In this document: positions 8,299 through 16,256 of the stretch, piece by piece
Position numbering within the stretch: position 1 is the stretch's first letter
Layout: each line of letters starts with the position of its first letter
NCBI RefSeq assembly: GCF_014647835.1
Contig: NZ_BMPY01000009.1
Location: 172,361 to 236,360, forward strand
Direction: 5' to 3'
DNA length: 64,000 bases
From: Microbispora rosea subsp. aerata
GTDB taxonomy: Bacteria; Actinomycetota; Actinomycetes; Streptosporangiales; Streptosporangiaceae
Translations under genes and position numbers: made by a program
Notes under the pieces: generated by a model
The model's database searches: none
Told to the model about the DNA's origin: nothing
What the model saw: the letters and a program-made list of their open reading frames with translations, nothing else

Positions 8299-8781
8299 CT
8301 ACGGGCACGGCTCCACGGTCACGTGCGGGGACAGCGCGCGGAGGAAGCCGGGGGCGTCGAAGATCGCGCCCGCGGAGGAGACGCCGGCCGTCGTGGTCCG
8401 CCCGGTGAGTATGCGGCCGACCGCCTCGACCGCGAGCTGCGCGGTGGCGGCGTAGATGTCCCGGCCGCGTGCCACGGCGCGCCGCTGTTGGCCGCCGGAG
8501 CGCACGACGACGTCGACGAGGAAGGTCTGCGCGGAGCGCCCGTGCTCGTCGGCCGGGGCCGGCGGCGGTGTCGCGGGGTCCGCCAGGTCCCTTGCGGCCT
8601 CGACCGTCATGCAGGTGCGCACCGTGGGAATGGGCAGGTGGCTGGGGATGGTGACGACGTCGGCCATGGTGAACCCGCCGATCACGGCCCGGGGTCCCAT
8701 CGGGTCGGGGAAGGGCCATTCCAGGATCGGCAGGTCGTCGAGGTGATACTCCAGCCGGCCGTCGGCGTAGCGGACGCGCCC
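8299..8781 (-). pseudogene. C-terminal remnant of a saccharopine-dehydrogenase-like NAD(P)-binding protein
   Basis: About 160 codons retain the C-terminal half of the actinobacterial saccharopine-dehydrogenase-like family (GRVRYADGRLEYHLDDLPI, then PMGPRAVIGGFTMADVVTIP, ending in GVSSAGAIFDAPGFLRALSP). The N-terminal Rossmann nucleotide-binding half is missing: upstream the frame stays open but becomes Arg/Pro/Ala-rich noise with no GxGxxG motif. The boundary near 8781 is where similarity to the family appears to stop. It lies next to another broken gene. Family assignment is from memory of the pattern, not a search. Confidence 0.6.
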
Positions 8782-8954
8782 GGAAGAAGACGCCGCCGCC
8801 GCGCGCGCCCGCTGAGCGGCGCGGTGGCCGCAACGGCCGCCATGGTCCCGCGAGCGGGGGCAGCCGCCGGTCCGTCGGTGGGTGCCCGGTCTCTTTCCGG
8901 CCCCGCATAACGCAGGCGAGGGCGTCCGCTCGTGTGCCGTCTCCCCCGGTCCGC

Positions 8955-9233
8955 TCAGGAGACGCAGGAGACGCACGGGCGGAACTCCTCGCCCTCGGGA
9001 TCGCGCCGTACCTGCCGGAGGTTTTCGTGCGTCTCCCCCACCGGGGCGGCTCCGAGCGCGGCGGCGCGGGCGAAGTCGTCGGTGAGCGGGTCCAGGCGGA
9101 CCCGGTGCAGAGCCAGGTCGGGGCCGAGGCTGATCCGGTCGCTCTCCCGGCGGGTGATGTCCCGTTCCAGCAGCCTGCTTCAGAGCTCGGCGAGCCGGTC
9201 GAGGTCGGTGGCGTCGATGACGGCGCGGCCCAT
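8955..9233 (-). pseudogene. VOC/glyoxalase-like gene remnant with in-frame stop
   Basis: From ATG 9233 the frame reads MGRAVIDATDLDRLAEL, then TGA (9182-9180), then continues SRLLERDITRRESDRISLG through RVRLDPLTDDFARAAALGA and RDPEGEEF to a stop at 8955. The TGA sits where VOC proteins usually have Trp (AEFWSRLLG), so TGG to TGA is the simplest explanation. The total is about 92 codons, shorter than the usual 115-130, so the middle is also reduced. I regard it as a decayed VOC gene rather than two genes. Confidence 0.6.
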
Positions 9234-9248
9234 GCGGAAAGAGAGCGC

Positions 9249-10472
9249 TCATGGGTTCGTGCGCGCCCGCCGGGCGGTGGCGATCAGCGCGAGCAGGCAG
9301 ATCATCGCCAGGGTGCCCCACACCGGCAGGTAACCGCCGGTGGTGTCTTTGAGCAGCCCCAAGGCCGGGGGCGCGACGACGACGGCGACCTGGTTCACCG
9401 CCATCGCCAAGCCGAGGGCGAAGCCCGTCTTGTCCGGAGGCGCGATCTCCGCGGTGTAGGCCACCCAAGGGCCGTACCAGCCGAATCCGCAGAACCCGAG
9501 CCAGGCGATGAGCAGCGCGACGACGGGAGTGGAGTGCAGGGGTGCGATCATCAGCAGCACAAGCCCGGCGACCACCGCGCCCATGCACACCAGGACCGGG
9601 AAGTATCGCCCGGACTTGGTGCGGTCGCTCCAGAGCGCGAGCAGGACGCGTCCCGCCACACCGGCTGCCGGCGCGGCGAACAGGAGCAGTGCCGCACGCT
9701 CGATCGCCATCCCGCCCGCCTCGTGCAGGTGGAGCACGGTGAAGATGAGGATTCCGTACTGGACCGAGATCAGGCTGAGGCCGGACACCATGATGTTCGT
9801 CATCGATCTATCGCGCAGAATGGCCAGGCGCGCCGTCGTCTCGGCCCGCGATGAGCGCACCGGAGAGCGGCTGACGTGCGCCGCCCACGTCGGGGTCCGG
9901 TAGAAGACGAGGAACGCCCCGGCCCCGAGGAGGGCGACGAGCCCGCCGACCGCCAAGGACGACCGCCAGCCCAGGTCGTCGGCGAGGGAAGGCAGGATCG
10001 CGGCCGACAGAGCCCCTCCCAGTGGGAGCCCGGCTTGGCGGATGCCCATCGCGAAACCCCGCTGGGAAGTGGCGAACCAGCGGGCGATCGACTTGCTCCC
10101 GCCTGGTTGGGCCGTGCTGTACCCGGCTCCGACGACTATGAGGAGCAGCAGCAGGGCTGGGTATCCGGGCGCGAGGCTGCCGCCCAGAAGAGCCAGGGCC
10201 ACGATCAGGGTGCCGGCTCCGACGACCAGACGTTCGCTGTGGCGGTCCAGAAGTTCCCCGGCGACAAGGAGCCCTGCGATTGGTACCAGCTGGGCTGCGG
10301 AGACGAGCAGGCCCACCTGTGCGGTGGTGAGGTGCAGATCCCGTTGGATGTAGGCGCCGATCGCGCCGATGCCCTGGACGAAGAAGCAGGCGGAGGTCTG
10401 GGCGAGGGTCGCGACGAACAAGATGACCCAGCGGTAGCCCTGGGTGGGGCCGCTGGGCGCGTCGATGCTCAT
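9249..10472 (-). CDS. MFS transporter
   Basis: A 407-residue major-facilitator protein with 12 predicted helices: an N-half ending near residue 190, a basic central loop (TPTWAAHVSRSPVRSSR), then the C-half. The A-loop-like motif GELLDRHSERLVVG follows helix 2. It resembles the CynX/NarK-like branch of metabolite or anion exporters; the substrate is unknown. ATG 10472 overlaps the TGA of a small upstream gene on the same strand (ATGA), so translation is probably coupled. The frame is open further upstream, but that sequence is Arg-rich and lacks transporter features. Confidence 0.88.
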   Translation of the reverse strand: MSIDAPSGPTQGYRWVILFVATLAQTSACFFVQGIGAIGAYIQRDLHLTTAQVGLLVSAAQLVPIAGLLVAGELLDRHSERLVVGAGTLIVALALLGGSLAPGYPALLLLLIVVGAGYSTAQPGGSKSIARWFATSQRGFAMGIRQAGLPLGGALSAAILPSLADDLGWRSSLAVGGLVALLGAGAFLVFYRTPTWAAHVSRSPVRSSRAETTARLAILRDRSMTNIMVSGLSLISVQYGILIFTVLHLHEAGGMAIERAALLLFAAPAAGVAGRVLLALWSDRTKSGRYFPVLVCMGAVVAGLVLLMIAPLHSTPVVALLIAWLGFCGFGWYGPWVAYTAEIAPPDKTGFALGLAMAVNQVAVVVAPPALGLLKDTTGGYLPVWGTLAMICLLALIATARRARTNP

Positions 10473-10687
10473 CTCCGCATCGCCGGCGCCTCGATCGTCG
10501 GCTCGCCCGGCGGACGCTGTCGCTGCGGGAGAACGCCGCCGGGCGGGCCGCCGCCCAGCCATACCTGCCGCCCGGGCTCGGTGACGATCTGCCACATGCG
10601 GCAGGCGCAGCGCCTGTAGACGACCCAGCCCTGGGAGGTGCGGTGGCGAGAGGCCTCGGTCCAGTGGTGTGCGTGCTGTCCGGCCAT
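10469..10687 (-). CDS. Small His/Cys/Trp-rich hypothetical protein
   Basis: A 72-residue protein beginning MAGQHAHHWTEASRHRTSQG and continuing WVVYRRCACRMWQIV. The HH, CxC and Trp residues suggest a small metal-binding or structured domain, but I recognise no named family. Its TGA overlaps the ATG of the MFS gene, which supports real translation. An in-frame ATG at 10711 would add eight residues and would make it leaderless, back to back with the CGNR gene. Confidence 0.5.
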   Translation of the reverse strand: MAGQHAHHWTEASRHRTSQGWVVYRRCACRMWQIVTEPGRQVWLGGGPPGGVLPQRQRPPGEPTIEAPAMRR

Positions 10688-10702
10688 GTGACGAGTGTGG
10701 TG

Positions 10703-10708
10703 TAATGT
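10703..10708 (+). promoter_or_regulatory. Candidate -10 element of the leaderless CGNR gene
   Basis: TAATGT ends five bases before the GTG at 10713, which would place the transcription start at or next to the start codon. There is no Shine-Dalgarno. A -35 element is not evident. Confidence 0.35.
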
Positions 10709-10712
10709 CATT

Positions 10713-11237
10713 GTGCATTTAAACCCTTACGGTGCGGACGCGGTGGCGCTCGCCGTCGACCTGGTCAACAGCAAGCCCGTCACCGTCGAGGAGCTGGTGC
10801 GCAGGTGCACCGACGCCGGGCTGGTCGTCGATCAGCCGGTCGAGGCGGAGGATCTCGACCGGACGCTCGCGTTGCTGCGTGATTGGGAGCGTGTCGTCGA
10901 CGCCGACGAGCCGTCACGCGTGGAGCTGGTCAATCGCCGGCTGGCCGAGGCGGCGGCCTATCCTCGGCTGACCGACCACGCCGGCGACGGCTGGCATCTG
11001 CACTACCGCGACGACGAGGCGTCCTTCGTCGAGATGCTCAACTCGGTCATCTTCGTCGGGACGGCGCTGCATCTGGTGGGTCGCGGGATGCACCGGCTCG
11101 GCAGGTGCGGGCTGGACGAATGCGACAGGGTTTACGCCGACACCTCCCGTGGCGGCAGGCAGCGCTACTGCTCGCCGCGCTGCGCGAATCGTGACGCGGT
11201 CCGCAGGCACCGCACCAGGTCGCGGCCCCGTCCGTGA
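10713..11237 (+). CDS. CGNR-type zinc-finger protein (ABATE domain), putative transcription regulator
   Basis: A 174-residue protein. The N-terminal ABATE-like domain runs from VHLNPYGADAVALAVDLVNS, and the C-terminal zinc knuckle reads GRCGLDECDRVYADTS...QRYCSPRCANRDAVRRHR. The metal ligands C-x4-C-x(n)-C-x3-C are intact; the name-giving CGNR is CANR here. The family is thought to contain DNA-binding stress or sugar-responsive regulators, abundant in actinomycetes and often leaderless. It is divergent from the small protein and MFS pair, a plausible target. Confidence 0.85.
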   Translation: MHLNPYGADAVALAVDLVNSKPVTVEELVRRCTDAGLVVDQPVEAEDLDRTLALLRDWERVVDADEPSRVELVNRRLAEAAAYPRLTDHAGDGWHLHYRDDEASFVEMLNSVIFVGTALHLVGRGMHRLGRCGLDECDRVYADTSRGGRQRYCSPRCANRDAVRRHRTRSRPRP

Positions 11238-11370
11238 CGCGTCCGCTCCCCCGGTGATCGCCCGGTGCGCCGAGGCGTCTGTGTGGTGACCGGGGCCGTG
11301 CCGTACGGACGATAGGTCGGCGGCCACGCTTCGCGCCGGAGCCGCCGCGCGGCGTGGGATGATGCCGGGC

Positions 11371-12078
11371 ATGTACCGGGAGAGGGTGTCGGGGGTGCCG
11401 GACGCGGTGCTGTGGTGGAGCACCTCCCCCGCTGCCGGGAGCGCCGAGCGGCGGGTGCTGCCGGACGGGTGCATGGACGTGATCTGGGCGGACGGCACGC
11501 TGCTGGTGGCGGGGCCGGACACCACCGCCCATCTGGTGCTCGACCGGCCGGGCGCACGGTATGTGGGGCTGCGCTTCGGACCGGGCGTCGGCCCGCTGGT
11601 GTTCGGGGTCCCGGCGTATGAGCTGCGTGACCGGCGGGTGCCGCTGGCGGACGTGTGGCCGGGCGCGCAGGCGCGGCTTCTGGCGGAGCGGGCGGGCGAG
11701 GCCGCCGAGCTGGGCGGGCCTGTGGGCGTGGTGCTGGAGGAGGCGGCGGCGCGCCGCCTGCGGGACGCGCCGCGTCTGGTGGACGCCGATCTGGTCCGCG
11801 CCGTGGTGGACGGGGTGCGCGCGGGTGTGCCGGTGGGGCGGATCGCCGCCGGCGCGGGGGTGGGCGAGCGGCGGCTGCACCGCCGCTGCCTGGAGGCGTT
11901 CGGGTACGGCCCGCGGACGCTGGGCCGCATCCTGCGGATGAACCGGGCGCTGGCCCTGGCCCGCGGGGGCATGCCGTTCGCCGAGGTCGCCGCCGTGGCG
12001 GGGTACGCCGACCAGGCCCACCTGTCGCGTGAGGTGCGATCGCTGACCGGGGTGACGCTGGGCACGCTGATCCGCTGA
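11371..12078 (+). CDS. AraC family transcriptional regulator
   Basis: A 235-residue regulator. The N-terminal ligand-binding region (about 1-125) has the segment RRVLPDGCMDVIWADG and the later LRFGPGVGPLVFGVPA, typical of the DUF6597-type sensor. The C-terminal double helix-turn-helix (about 145-235) includes AEVAAVAGYADQAHLSREVRSLTG. ATG 11371 is chosen over ATGs at 11359/11362 because family members begin near MYRER. It is convergent with a VOC gene; no target is obvious. Confidence 0.85.
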   Translation: MYRERVSGVPDAVLWWSTSPAAGSAERRVLPDGCMDVIWADGTLLVAGPDTTAHLVLDRPGARYVGLRFGPGVGPLVFGVPAYELRDRRVPLADVWPGAQARLLAERAGEAAELGGPVGVVLEEAAARRLRDAPRLVDADLVRAVVDGVRAGVPVGRIAAGAGVGERRLHRRCLEAFGYGPRTLGRILRMNRALALARGGMPFAEVAAVAGYADQAHLSREVRSLTGVTLGTLIR

Positions 12079-12118
12079 CCACGCCGGGACCCCGGGAAGA
12101 CCCGAAGATCCGACGCCG

Positions 12119-12520
12119 TCAGCCGGTGGCGGGCAGGGCGGCGAACAGGTCCACGCCGTTGCCGTCCGGGTCGTGCACGACCGCGTAGCGCTGCCCCCAG
12201 AACGCGTCCCATGGTTTGAGATGTCCCTCGTAGCCGGCCGCGACGAGGTCGGCGTACAGGCGGTCGACCTCCTCGGGGGTGTCGCAGCGGAAGGCGAGCG
12301 CGACGCGGGGGCCGCCGGTCGCGGGTGACCAGGACGGGTCGAACGAGCGGATGGTGTCGATGGTGTCCCAGGCCAGGCGCAGCCCGCCGGGGAGGGTCAC
12401 CTCGACGTGGGGCTCGGTGTCGGCCGAGGCGGGGATGTCCAGCCCGAGCCGGCGGTAGAAGGCGAGAGAGGCGGCCATGTCGGTCACGACCAGGCCGATG
12501 AGGTCGAACGTCGGTGCCAT
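12119..12520 (-). CDS. VOC (glyoxalase/bleomycin-resistance) family protein
   Basis: A 133-residue protein with the paired beta-alpha-beta-beta-beta modules of the vicinal-oxygen-chelate fold, ending in YAVVHDPDGNGVDLFA. An early glutamate (HVEVTLPGG) and the late Asp/Asn-rich loop could bind metal. The reaction is unknown. It is divergent from the following AraC regulator (12641), 120 bases away, and could be its target. Confidence 0.87.
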   Translation of the reverse strand: MAPTFDLIGLVVTDMAASLAFYRRLGLDIPASADTEPHVEVTLPGGLRLAWDTIDTIRSFDPSWSPATGGPRVALAFRCDTPEEVDRLYADLVAAGYEGHLKPWDAFWGQRYAVVHDPDGNGVDLFAALPATG

Positions 12521-12640
12521 GACGGCCACCCTAGGAGGCGGGCGGGTCCGCCGTCTTGAACGCATCGGACACACGCCCGGGGATGGACGGAAAAGCGGGC
12601 AGACTTTTCGTACATGTCCCGAAAAAGGCATGATGGGGTA

Positions 12641-13462
12641 ATGCCTCCCGCAGCGTACGGCCACACCGGGCCGGGCCGACCAAGCCCCGCGACGGCGGGC
12701 GGCGATCACCCGGGGACCACGGCGGGCGAGTGGCGCGGCAGGACTGTGCTGCGGCCCGGCTGGCTGGCCTACACCGGCATGGCGGGCACCACCGCGCCGC
12801 ACGCCCACGCCACCGTGCAGGTCATGATCGTCACGGCGGGGGTCGTGGAGCTGAGCGATCCCCGCAGGGGCCACGGCCCGGTGCGGGCCGCCGTGATCCC
12901 CGCCCGCGTCCGGCACGCCGTGCACGCCGGGCCGGGCGCCCGCGCCACCATGATCTACCTCGATCCGGCCGGCGGCGCGGGCCGCCGCCTGACCGCCGGC
13001 CTGCGCGGTCCGGGCCACGACCGTCTCGATCGGTGGGCGGAGGCCGCCCGCGCGCTGCTTCCGCCCGCGGACCCCGGCGTGGCACCCGACCCGGCCGCGC
13101 TGGTCCGCGGCTGGAGCGCGCCCGCCGGCGTTCGGCATCCGGCGCTGCGCCGCGCCCTGCGGGTGCTGCCGGAGCTGCTGCACGGCCCGGTACGGCTCAC
13201 CGATCTGGCCGCCGCGGCCGGGATCTCGGCCAGCCGCCTGGGCCATCTGTTCTCCGCCGAGCTGGGCTTGCCGTTCTCTCCGTACCTGCGCTGGGCCCGG
13301 CTGCGCCGCGCGGTGGAGCTGGCGGCCGGCGGGGCGAGCCTCACCCAGGCCGCGCACGGGGCCGGCTTCGCCGACAGCTCGCACCTGACCCGGGTCACGC
13401 GGGAGATGTTCGGGCTGGCCCCCTCCCGCCTGCTGGCCGCCCTGTCCCCGCCCGCGCCCTGA
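12641..13462 (+). CDS. AraC family transcriptional regulator with cupin-like N-terminus
   Basis: A 273-residue protein. The N-terminal cupin-like sensor carries APHAHATVQVMIVTAG (about 45-60), and the C-terminal AraC double helix-turn-helix spans about 165-270 (AAAAGISASRLGHLFSAELG, then AAHGAGFADSSHLTRVTREM). ATG 12641 is preferred to ATG 12614 because the intervening codons have weak third-position GC. It is divergent from the VOC gene. Confidence 0.85.
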   Translation: MPPAAYGHTGPGRPSPATAGGDHPGTTAGEWRGRTVLRPGWLAYTGMAGTTAPHAHATVQVMIVTAGVVELSDPRRGHGPVRAAVIPARVRHAVHAGPGARATMIYLDPAGGAGRRLTAGLRGPGHDRLDRWAEAARALLPPADPGVAPDPAALVRGWSAPAGVRHPALRRALRVLPELLHGPVRLTDLAAAAGISASRLGHLFSAELGLPFSPYLRWARLRRAVELAAGGASLTQAAHGAGFADSSHLTRVTREMFGLAPSRLLAALSPPAP

Positions 13463-13515
13463 GTCAGCGGAATCGTCCAAGCCCGCACGGCCGCCGGTCC
13501 CCCAGCCTGGAGGGC

Positions 13516-14460
13516 ATGGAGAGCTCCGTGAACCGGGCCGTGAGGGCCGTGATCCGCTACGGGTATGTGCCGTTCATGCTCATCGGCGTCAACGGCGCCG
13601 GCGTCGCCCTGGCCGCCGCCGGCGCCGCCAAGCTCTGGCTGGCCGGCTTGCTGCTGCTGGCCGTCGGCTGCTCGTTCTCCGCCGAGCGCCTGCTGCCGTA
13701 CGAGGACGCCTGGAACGCGCCGCTGCGCGGGGACGGGCGGCGCGACGCCGTGCACGCCTTCGTCAACGAGAGCCTGGCCGTGGTGAGCGTGGCGGCCGTC
13801 CCGCTGCTGGCCGCGCACGTCGCCGTGGTCGACCTGTGGCCGCGTTCGTGGCCGTTCGCCGTGCAGGTGCTGGCCGCGGTGCTGGCCGCCGATCTGGGGA
13901 TCACGTTGGTGCACTACGCCAGTCACAAGGTCGGCGTGCTGTGGCGCTTCCACGCCGTCCATCACTCGGTGAAACGGTTCTACGGCCTGAACGGGCTGAT
14001 GAAGCATCCTTTGCATCAGATGGTGGAGACGACCGCCGGGGTCGCCCCGCTGCTGCTGATCGGCCTGCCGGTCCAGGTGGCCTCGGCGCTGGCGCTCGCC
14101 GTGGCGGTGCAGTTGCTGCTGCAGCATTCCAACGTCGACTACCGCGTGGGAGTGGCCCGGTATGTGCTGGCGGTGAACGAGGGGCATCGCTTCCACCACC
14201 TCAAGTGGGCTGGTGTCGGGGATGTGAACTTCGGCTTGTTCACCCTCGTGTGGGATCACCTGCTCGGCACGTTCTCCTACGACCCCGCCCGCCGTTTCAC
14301 CTCCGAGCTGCTCGGCATGGCCGCCAAACCGGATTACCCCACCGCCTACCTGCCGCAGCTGGCCGAGCCCTTCCGCGCCTCGGGCGCCTGTCACGCCGGG
14401 CCGCCGCGGCCCGGTTCCGCGGACCGGTGGGAAGGTGTGGTAGCCGATCCCGCGCCGTGA
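13516..14460 (+). CDS. Sterol desaturase / fatty acid hydroxylase superfamily protein
   Basis: A 314-residue membrane di-iron protein. The histidine clusters of the family are visible: HYASH, HAVHHS, then KHPLHQ, HSNVDY and HRFHHL. Four or so transmembrane helices precede and separate them. It probably hydroxylates or desaturates a lipid, carotenoid or hopanoid-like substrate using O2. A strong Shine-Dalgarno (GGAGGG, 13509-13514) fixes ATG 13516; the longer frame to 12730 lies inside the AraC gene. It is about 33 kb from the hopanoid operon, so no direct link is implied. Confidence 0.88.
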   Translation: MESSVNRAVRAVIRYGYVPFMLIGVNGAGVALAAAGAAKLWLAGLLLLAVGCSFSAERLLPYEDAWNAPLRGDGRRDAVHAFVNESLAVVSVAAVPLLAAHVAVVDLWPRSWPFAVQVLAAVLAADLGITLVHYASHKVGVLWRFHAVHHSVKRFYGLNGLMKHPLHQMVETTAGVAPLLLIGLPVQVASALALAVAVQLLLQHSNVDYRVGVARYVLAVNEGHRFHHLKWAGVGDVNFGLFTLVWDHLLGTFSYDPARRFTSELLGMAAKPDYPTAYLPQLAEPFRASGACHAGPPRPGSADRWEGVVADPAP

Positions 14461-14490
14461 CGGCGGCCCCGCGTACGGGCCTCCGGGAGG

Positions 14491-14808
14491 TCAGAGGGAG
14501 AAGGGCGAGACGGCGGTGACGGCGGTCACCGGGATCGGCCCGTAGATGTGGGGGAACGCCTCGTCCGCCCCTTCGGGCACCTCCAGCCTGACCGGGCAGC
14601 CGAGCCGTTCCTCGTCGATCTCCAGCAGCACCAGGGGCTCGGTGACGTGGCCGTAGTAGCGGCCGGCCACGCCGTGCACCTGGTCGAGGGTGGCGGAGGC
14701 GTGGATGAAGCCCTCCTCCTCCAGGGTCCGGCCGAGGGTCGAGACGCGGTATTCGCCCGCCGTGACGGCCGCGTCCCAGTCGGAGGCGAGCGCGAGGTGG
14801 AAGATCAT
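14491..14808 (-). CDS. DUF952 domain-containing protein
   Basis: A 105-residue protein matching DUF952: MIFHLALASDWDAA, EEGFIHASATLDQV, LLEIDEERLGCPVRLE and FPHIYGPIPV. It is a small cytosolic protein, related in fold to ADP-ribosyltransferase-like or GGCT-like barrels, function unknown. It follows the TetR gene on the same strand, but a 26-bp tandem duplication has inserted a second copy of its own start between them. Confidence 0.87.
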   Translation of the reverse strand: MIFHLALASDWDAAVTAGEYRVSTLGRTLEEEGFIHASATLDQVHGVAGRYYGHVTEPLVLLEIDEERLGCPVRLEVPEGADEAFPHIYGPIPVTAVTAVSPFSL

Positions 14809-14834
14809 GAGGCGAGCGCGAGGTGGAAGATCAT
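14783..14834. repeat. 26-bp perfect tandem duplication spanning the DUF952 start codon
   Basis: Bases 14783-14808 and 14809-14834 are identical. On the minus strand each copy contains ATG plus the first eight or so codons of DUF952. The outer ATG (14834) overlaps the TetR stop and reads MIFHLALAS then TGA; that TGA overlaps the inner, true ATG (14808). Without the duplication TetR and DUF952 would be joined by a simple ATGA overlap. Confidence 0.9.
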
Positions 14835-15499
14835 GTGGTGACCTCAGCGGGCGGTTCGAGCGCGGTCAGCGCGCGGGCCACCGCCTCCCGGGCCCGCCGC
14901 CTGCCGTCGGGGCGGGCCTCGACGACGTCTTCGACCCACAGTCCCGACAGCAGGCCGGCGACGAAGCGGACCTCGGCGGGCCCGCAGGGGTAGCCGGCGC
15001 GCTCCAGCACGGCGGCGACGATGTCGTCGCAGCCGTCGGTCCAGGCGCGGGCGATGGCCTGCAGCGCCGGTTCGCGGCCCGCCTGCAGGTACAGCTCCCA
15101 CAGGCCGAGCTGGCGCAGCCGGTCGGAGGCGTACACGGCGGTGAGCGTCTCGGCGACGGCGAGCGGGGCGCGGCCCGCGAGGCGGTCCACCGACTCGCGC
15201 ATGCGGGCGAGCTCGCGCTCGACGAGCAGGGCGAACGCCTCGGCCAGCAGCTGGTCGCGGCTGGTGAAGTAGTAGGAGGTGGCGGCGAGCGGCAGACCCG
15301 CCCGGCGGGCGACGGCGCGGTGGGTCACGGCGGCGAAGCCGCCGTCGCCGAGCAGGTCGACGGCCGCGTCGAGCAGCGCCTCCCGGCGGCGTACGGCCCG
15401 CTCCTGCGGACGCCGCGGCTGGGGCGAGACCGTCCGTACGGCGACGCCGCGCGTGGGGGCCGCCGTGAGGACGGGTGCGGGCCAGTCCTGATCGGGCAC
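14831..15499 (-). CDS. TetR family transcriptional regulator
   Basis: A 222-residue regulator. After about 36 disordered residues, the helix-turn-helix spans about 37-85 (REALLDAAVDLLGDGGFAAV, then VARRAGLPLAATSYYFTSRD). The C-terminal helical ligand domain is poorly conserved, as usual. It reads into DUF952 on the same strand, with the SMR efflux gene 118 bases upstream and also on the same strand. It may regulate the SMR pump, whose promoter has an inverted repeat. Confidence 0.88.
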   Translation of the reverse strand: MPDQDWPAPVLTAAPTRGVAVRTVSPQPRRPQERAVRRREALLDAAVDLLGDGGFAAVTHRAVARRAGLPLAATSYYFTSRDQLLAEAFALLVERELARMRESVDRLAGRAPLAVAETLTAVYASDRLRQLGLWELYLQAGREPALQAIARAWTDGCDDIVAAVLERAGYPCGPAEVRFVAGLLSGLWVEDVVEARPDGRRRAREAVARALTALEPPAEVTT

Positions 15500-15616
15500 G
15501 CCGTGGTCCTCCCCCGGATCGTCGGGGCCCCGCCGGGGGCCGCCGGTTCACCCATAGGTCGCTGACAATCATGCCCTGCCGGTGCGCGGCTTGGCGTCCG
15601 GGTGCCGGCTCGGGGG

Positions 15617-15940
15617 TCAGTGGGCGCCGGCGAGGTTGAGCACGGCGACCCCGGCGATGATCAAGGCGATGCCCGCGGCCTTGACGAGGGTCATGTGCTC
15701 GCCGAGGAACAGGGCGCCGATCAGCGCGATCGCGGCGGTCCCGGTGCCCGCCCAGACCGCGTACGCCATCCCGACGGGCATGCGGAGCTTGAGGGCCCAG
15801 GCGAGCAGGACGAACGAGGCGATGTAACCGGCGGCGACCACGATGGTCCAGCCCCAGCGGGTGAGGCCGTCGCTGAGTTTGAGCGCGGAGGTGGCCAGGA
15901 CCTCCGAGACGATCGCGGCGGCGAGCAGGAGCCAGGCCAT
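15617..15940 (-). CDS. SMR (small multidrug resistance) efflux protein
   Basis: A 107-residue four-helix membrane protein of the EmrE/SugE family. The essential glutamate of helix 1 is Glu13 (AAAIVSEVLATSALKLSDG), and the GMAYAVWAGTGT motif in helix 3 is intact. It exports cationic drugs or guanidinium-like compounds by proton exchange as a dimer. Shine-Dalgarno AGAGG precedes ATG 15940; the longer frame to 16222 is non-coding. A single SMR gene implies a homodimer unless a partner lies elsewhere. Confidence 0.9.
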   Translation of the reverse strand: MAWLLLAAAIVSEVLATSALKLSDGLTRWGWTIVVAAGYIASFVLLAWALKLRMPVGMAYAVWAGTGTAAIALIGALFLGEHMTLVKAAGIALIIAGVAVLNLAGAH

Positions 15941-15959
15941 AAGAACCTCTCGACCCAAA

Positions 15960-15982
15960 AAACTGTACGCTTGTTCCAGTTT
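15960..15982 (-). promoter_or_regulatory. Inverted repeat upstream of the SMR gene
   Basis: AAACTG and CAGTTT (15960-15965, 15977-15982) flank an 11-base centre, 20 bases before the SMR start in an AT-rich pocket. It looks like a repressor operator, possibly for the neighbouring TetR. From 15983 to 16256 I see nothing else. Confidence 0.35.
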
Positions 15983-16256
15983 ACTTGGAGACGCGGCGTA
16001 ACGCCATGGGCCGCCCGGGCAGGGGCTCCAGGCTTGGGGACCGGCCGCACGCCGCCCGCTTCGGCGCGGCGCCGGAGTCACCGCCGAGGGCGGGGCGCCG
16101 GGGGAACGCCCGGCCCTCCTCGTCTCCCGCGTGCACCCGGCCGCGGACGGCGGGAAGGTCTTCCCCGGTGCCCGCGGCCGTCGGCGGCTCCTCGCGTTCG
16201 GCGACGCGCTCCGCTCCCCCATCCAGGTGACCGACCGCCGCGCGGCGGACCGCGGG

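Noticed and set aside
8287-8910. Plus-strand frame of 207 codons over the dehydrogenase remnant
   Set aside because: Gly/Arg-rich, no family features; antisense to the recognisable minus-strand fragment.
13516-14460. Assigning the sterol-desaturase-like hydroxylase to hopanoid modification
   Set aside because: It lies about 33 kb from the hopanoid operon with unrelated genes between, and the family acts on many lipids.
15950-15985. Possible guanidine or other riboswitch before the SMR gene
   Set aside because: The leader is only about 40 bases and shows a simple inverted repeat, not the conserved loops of a guanidine riboswitch.
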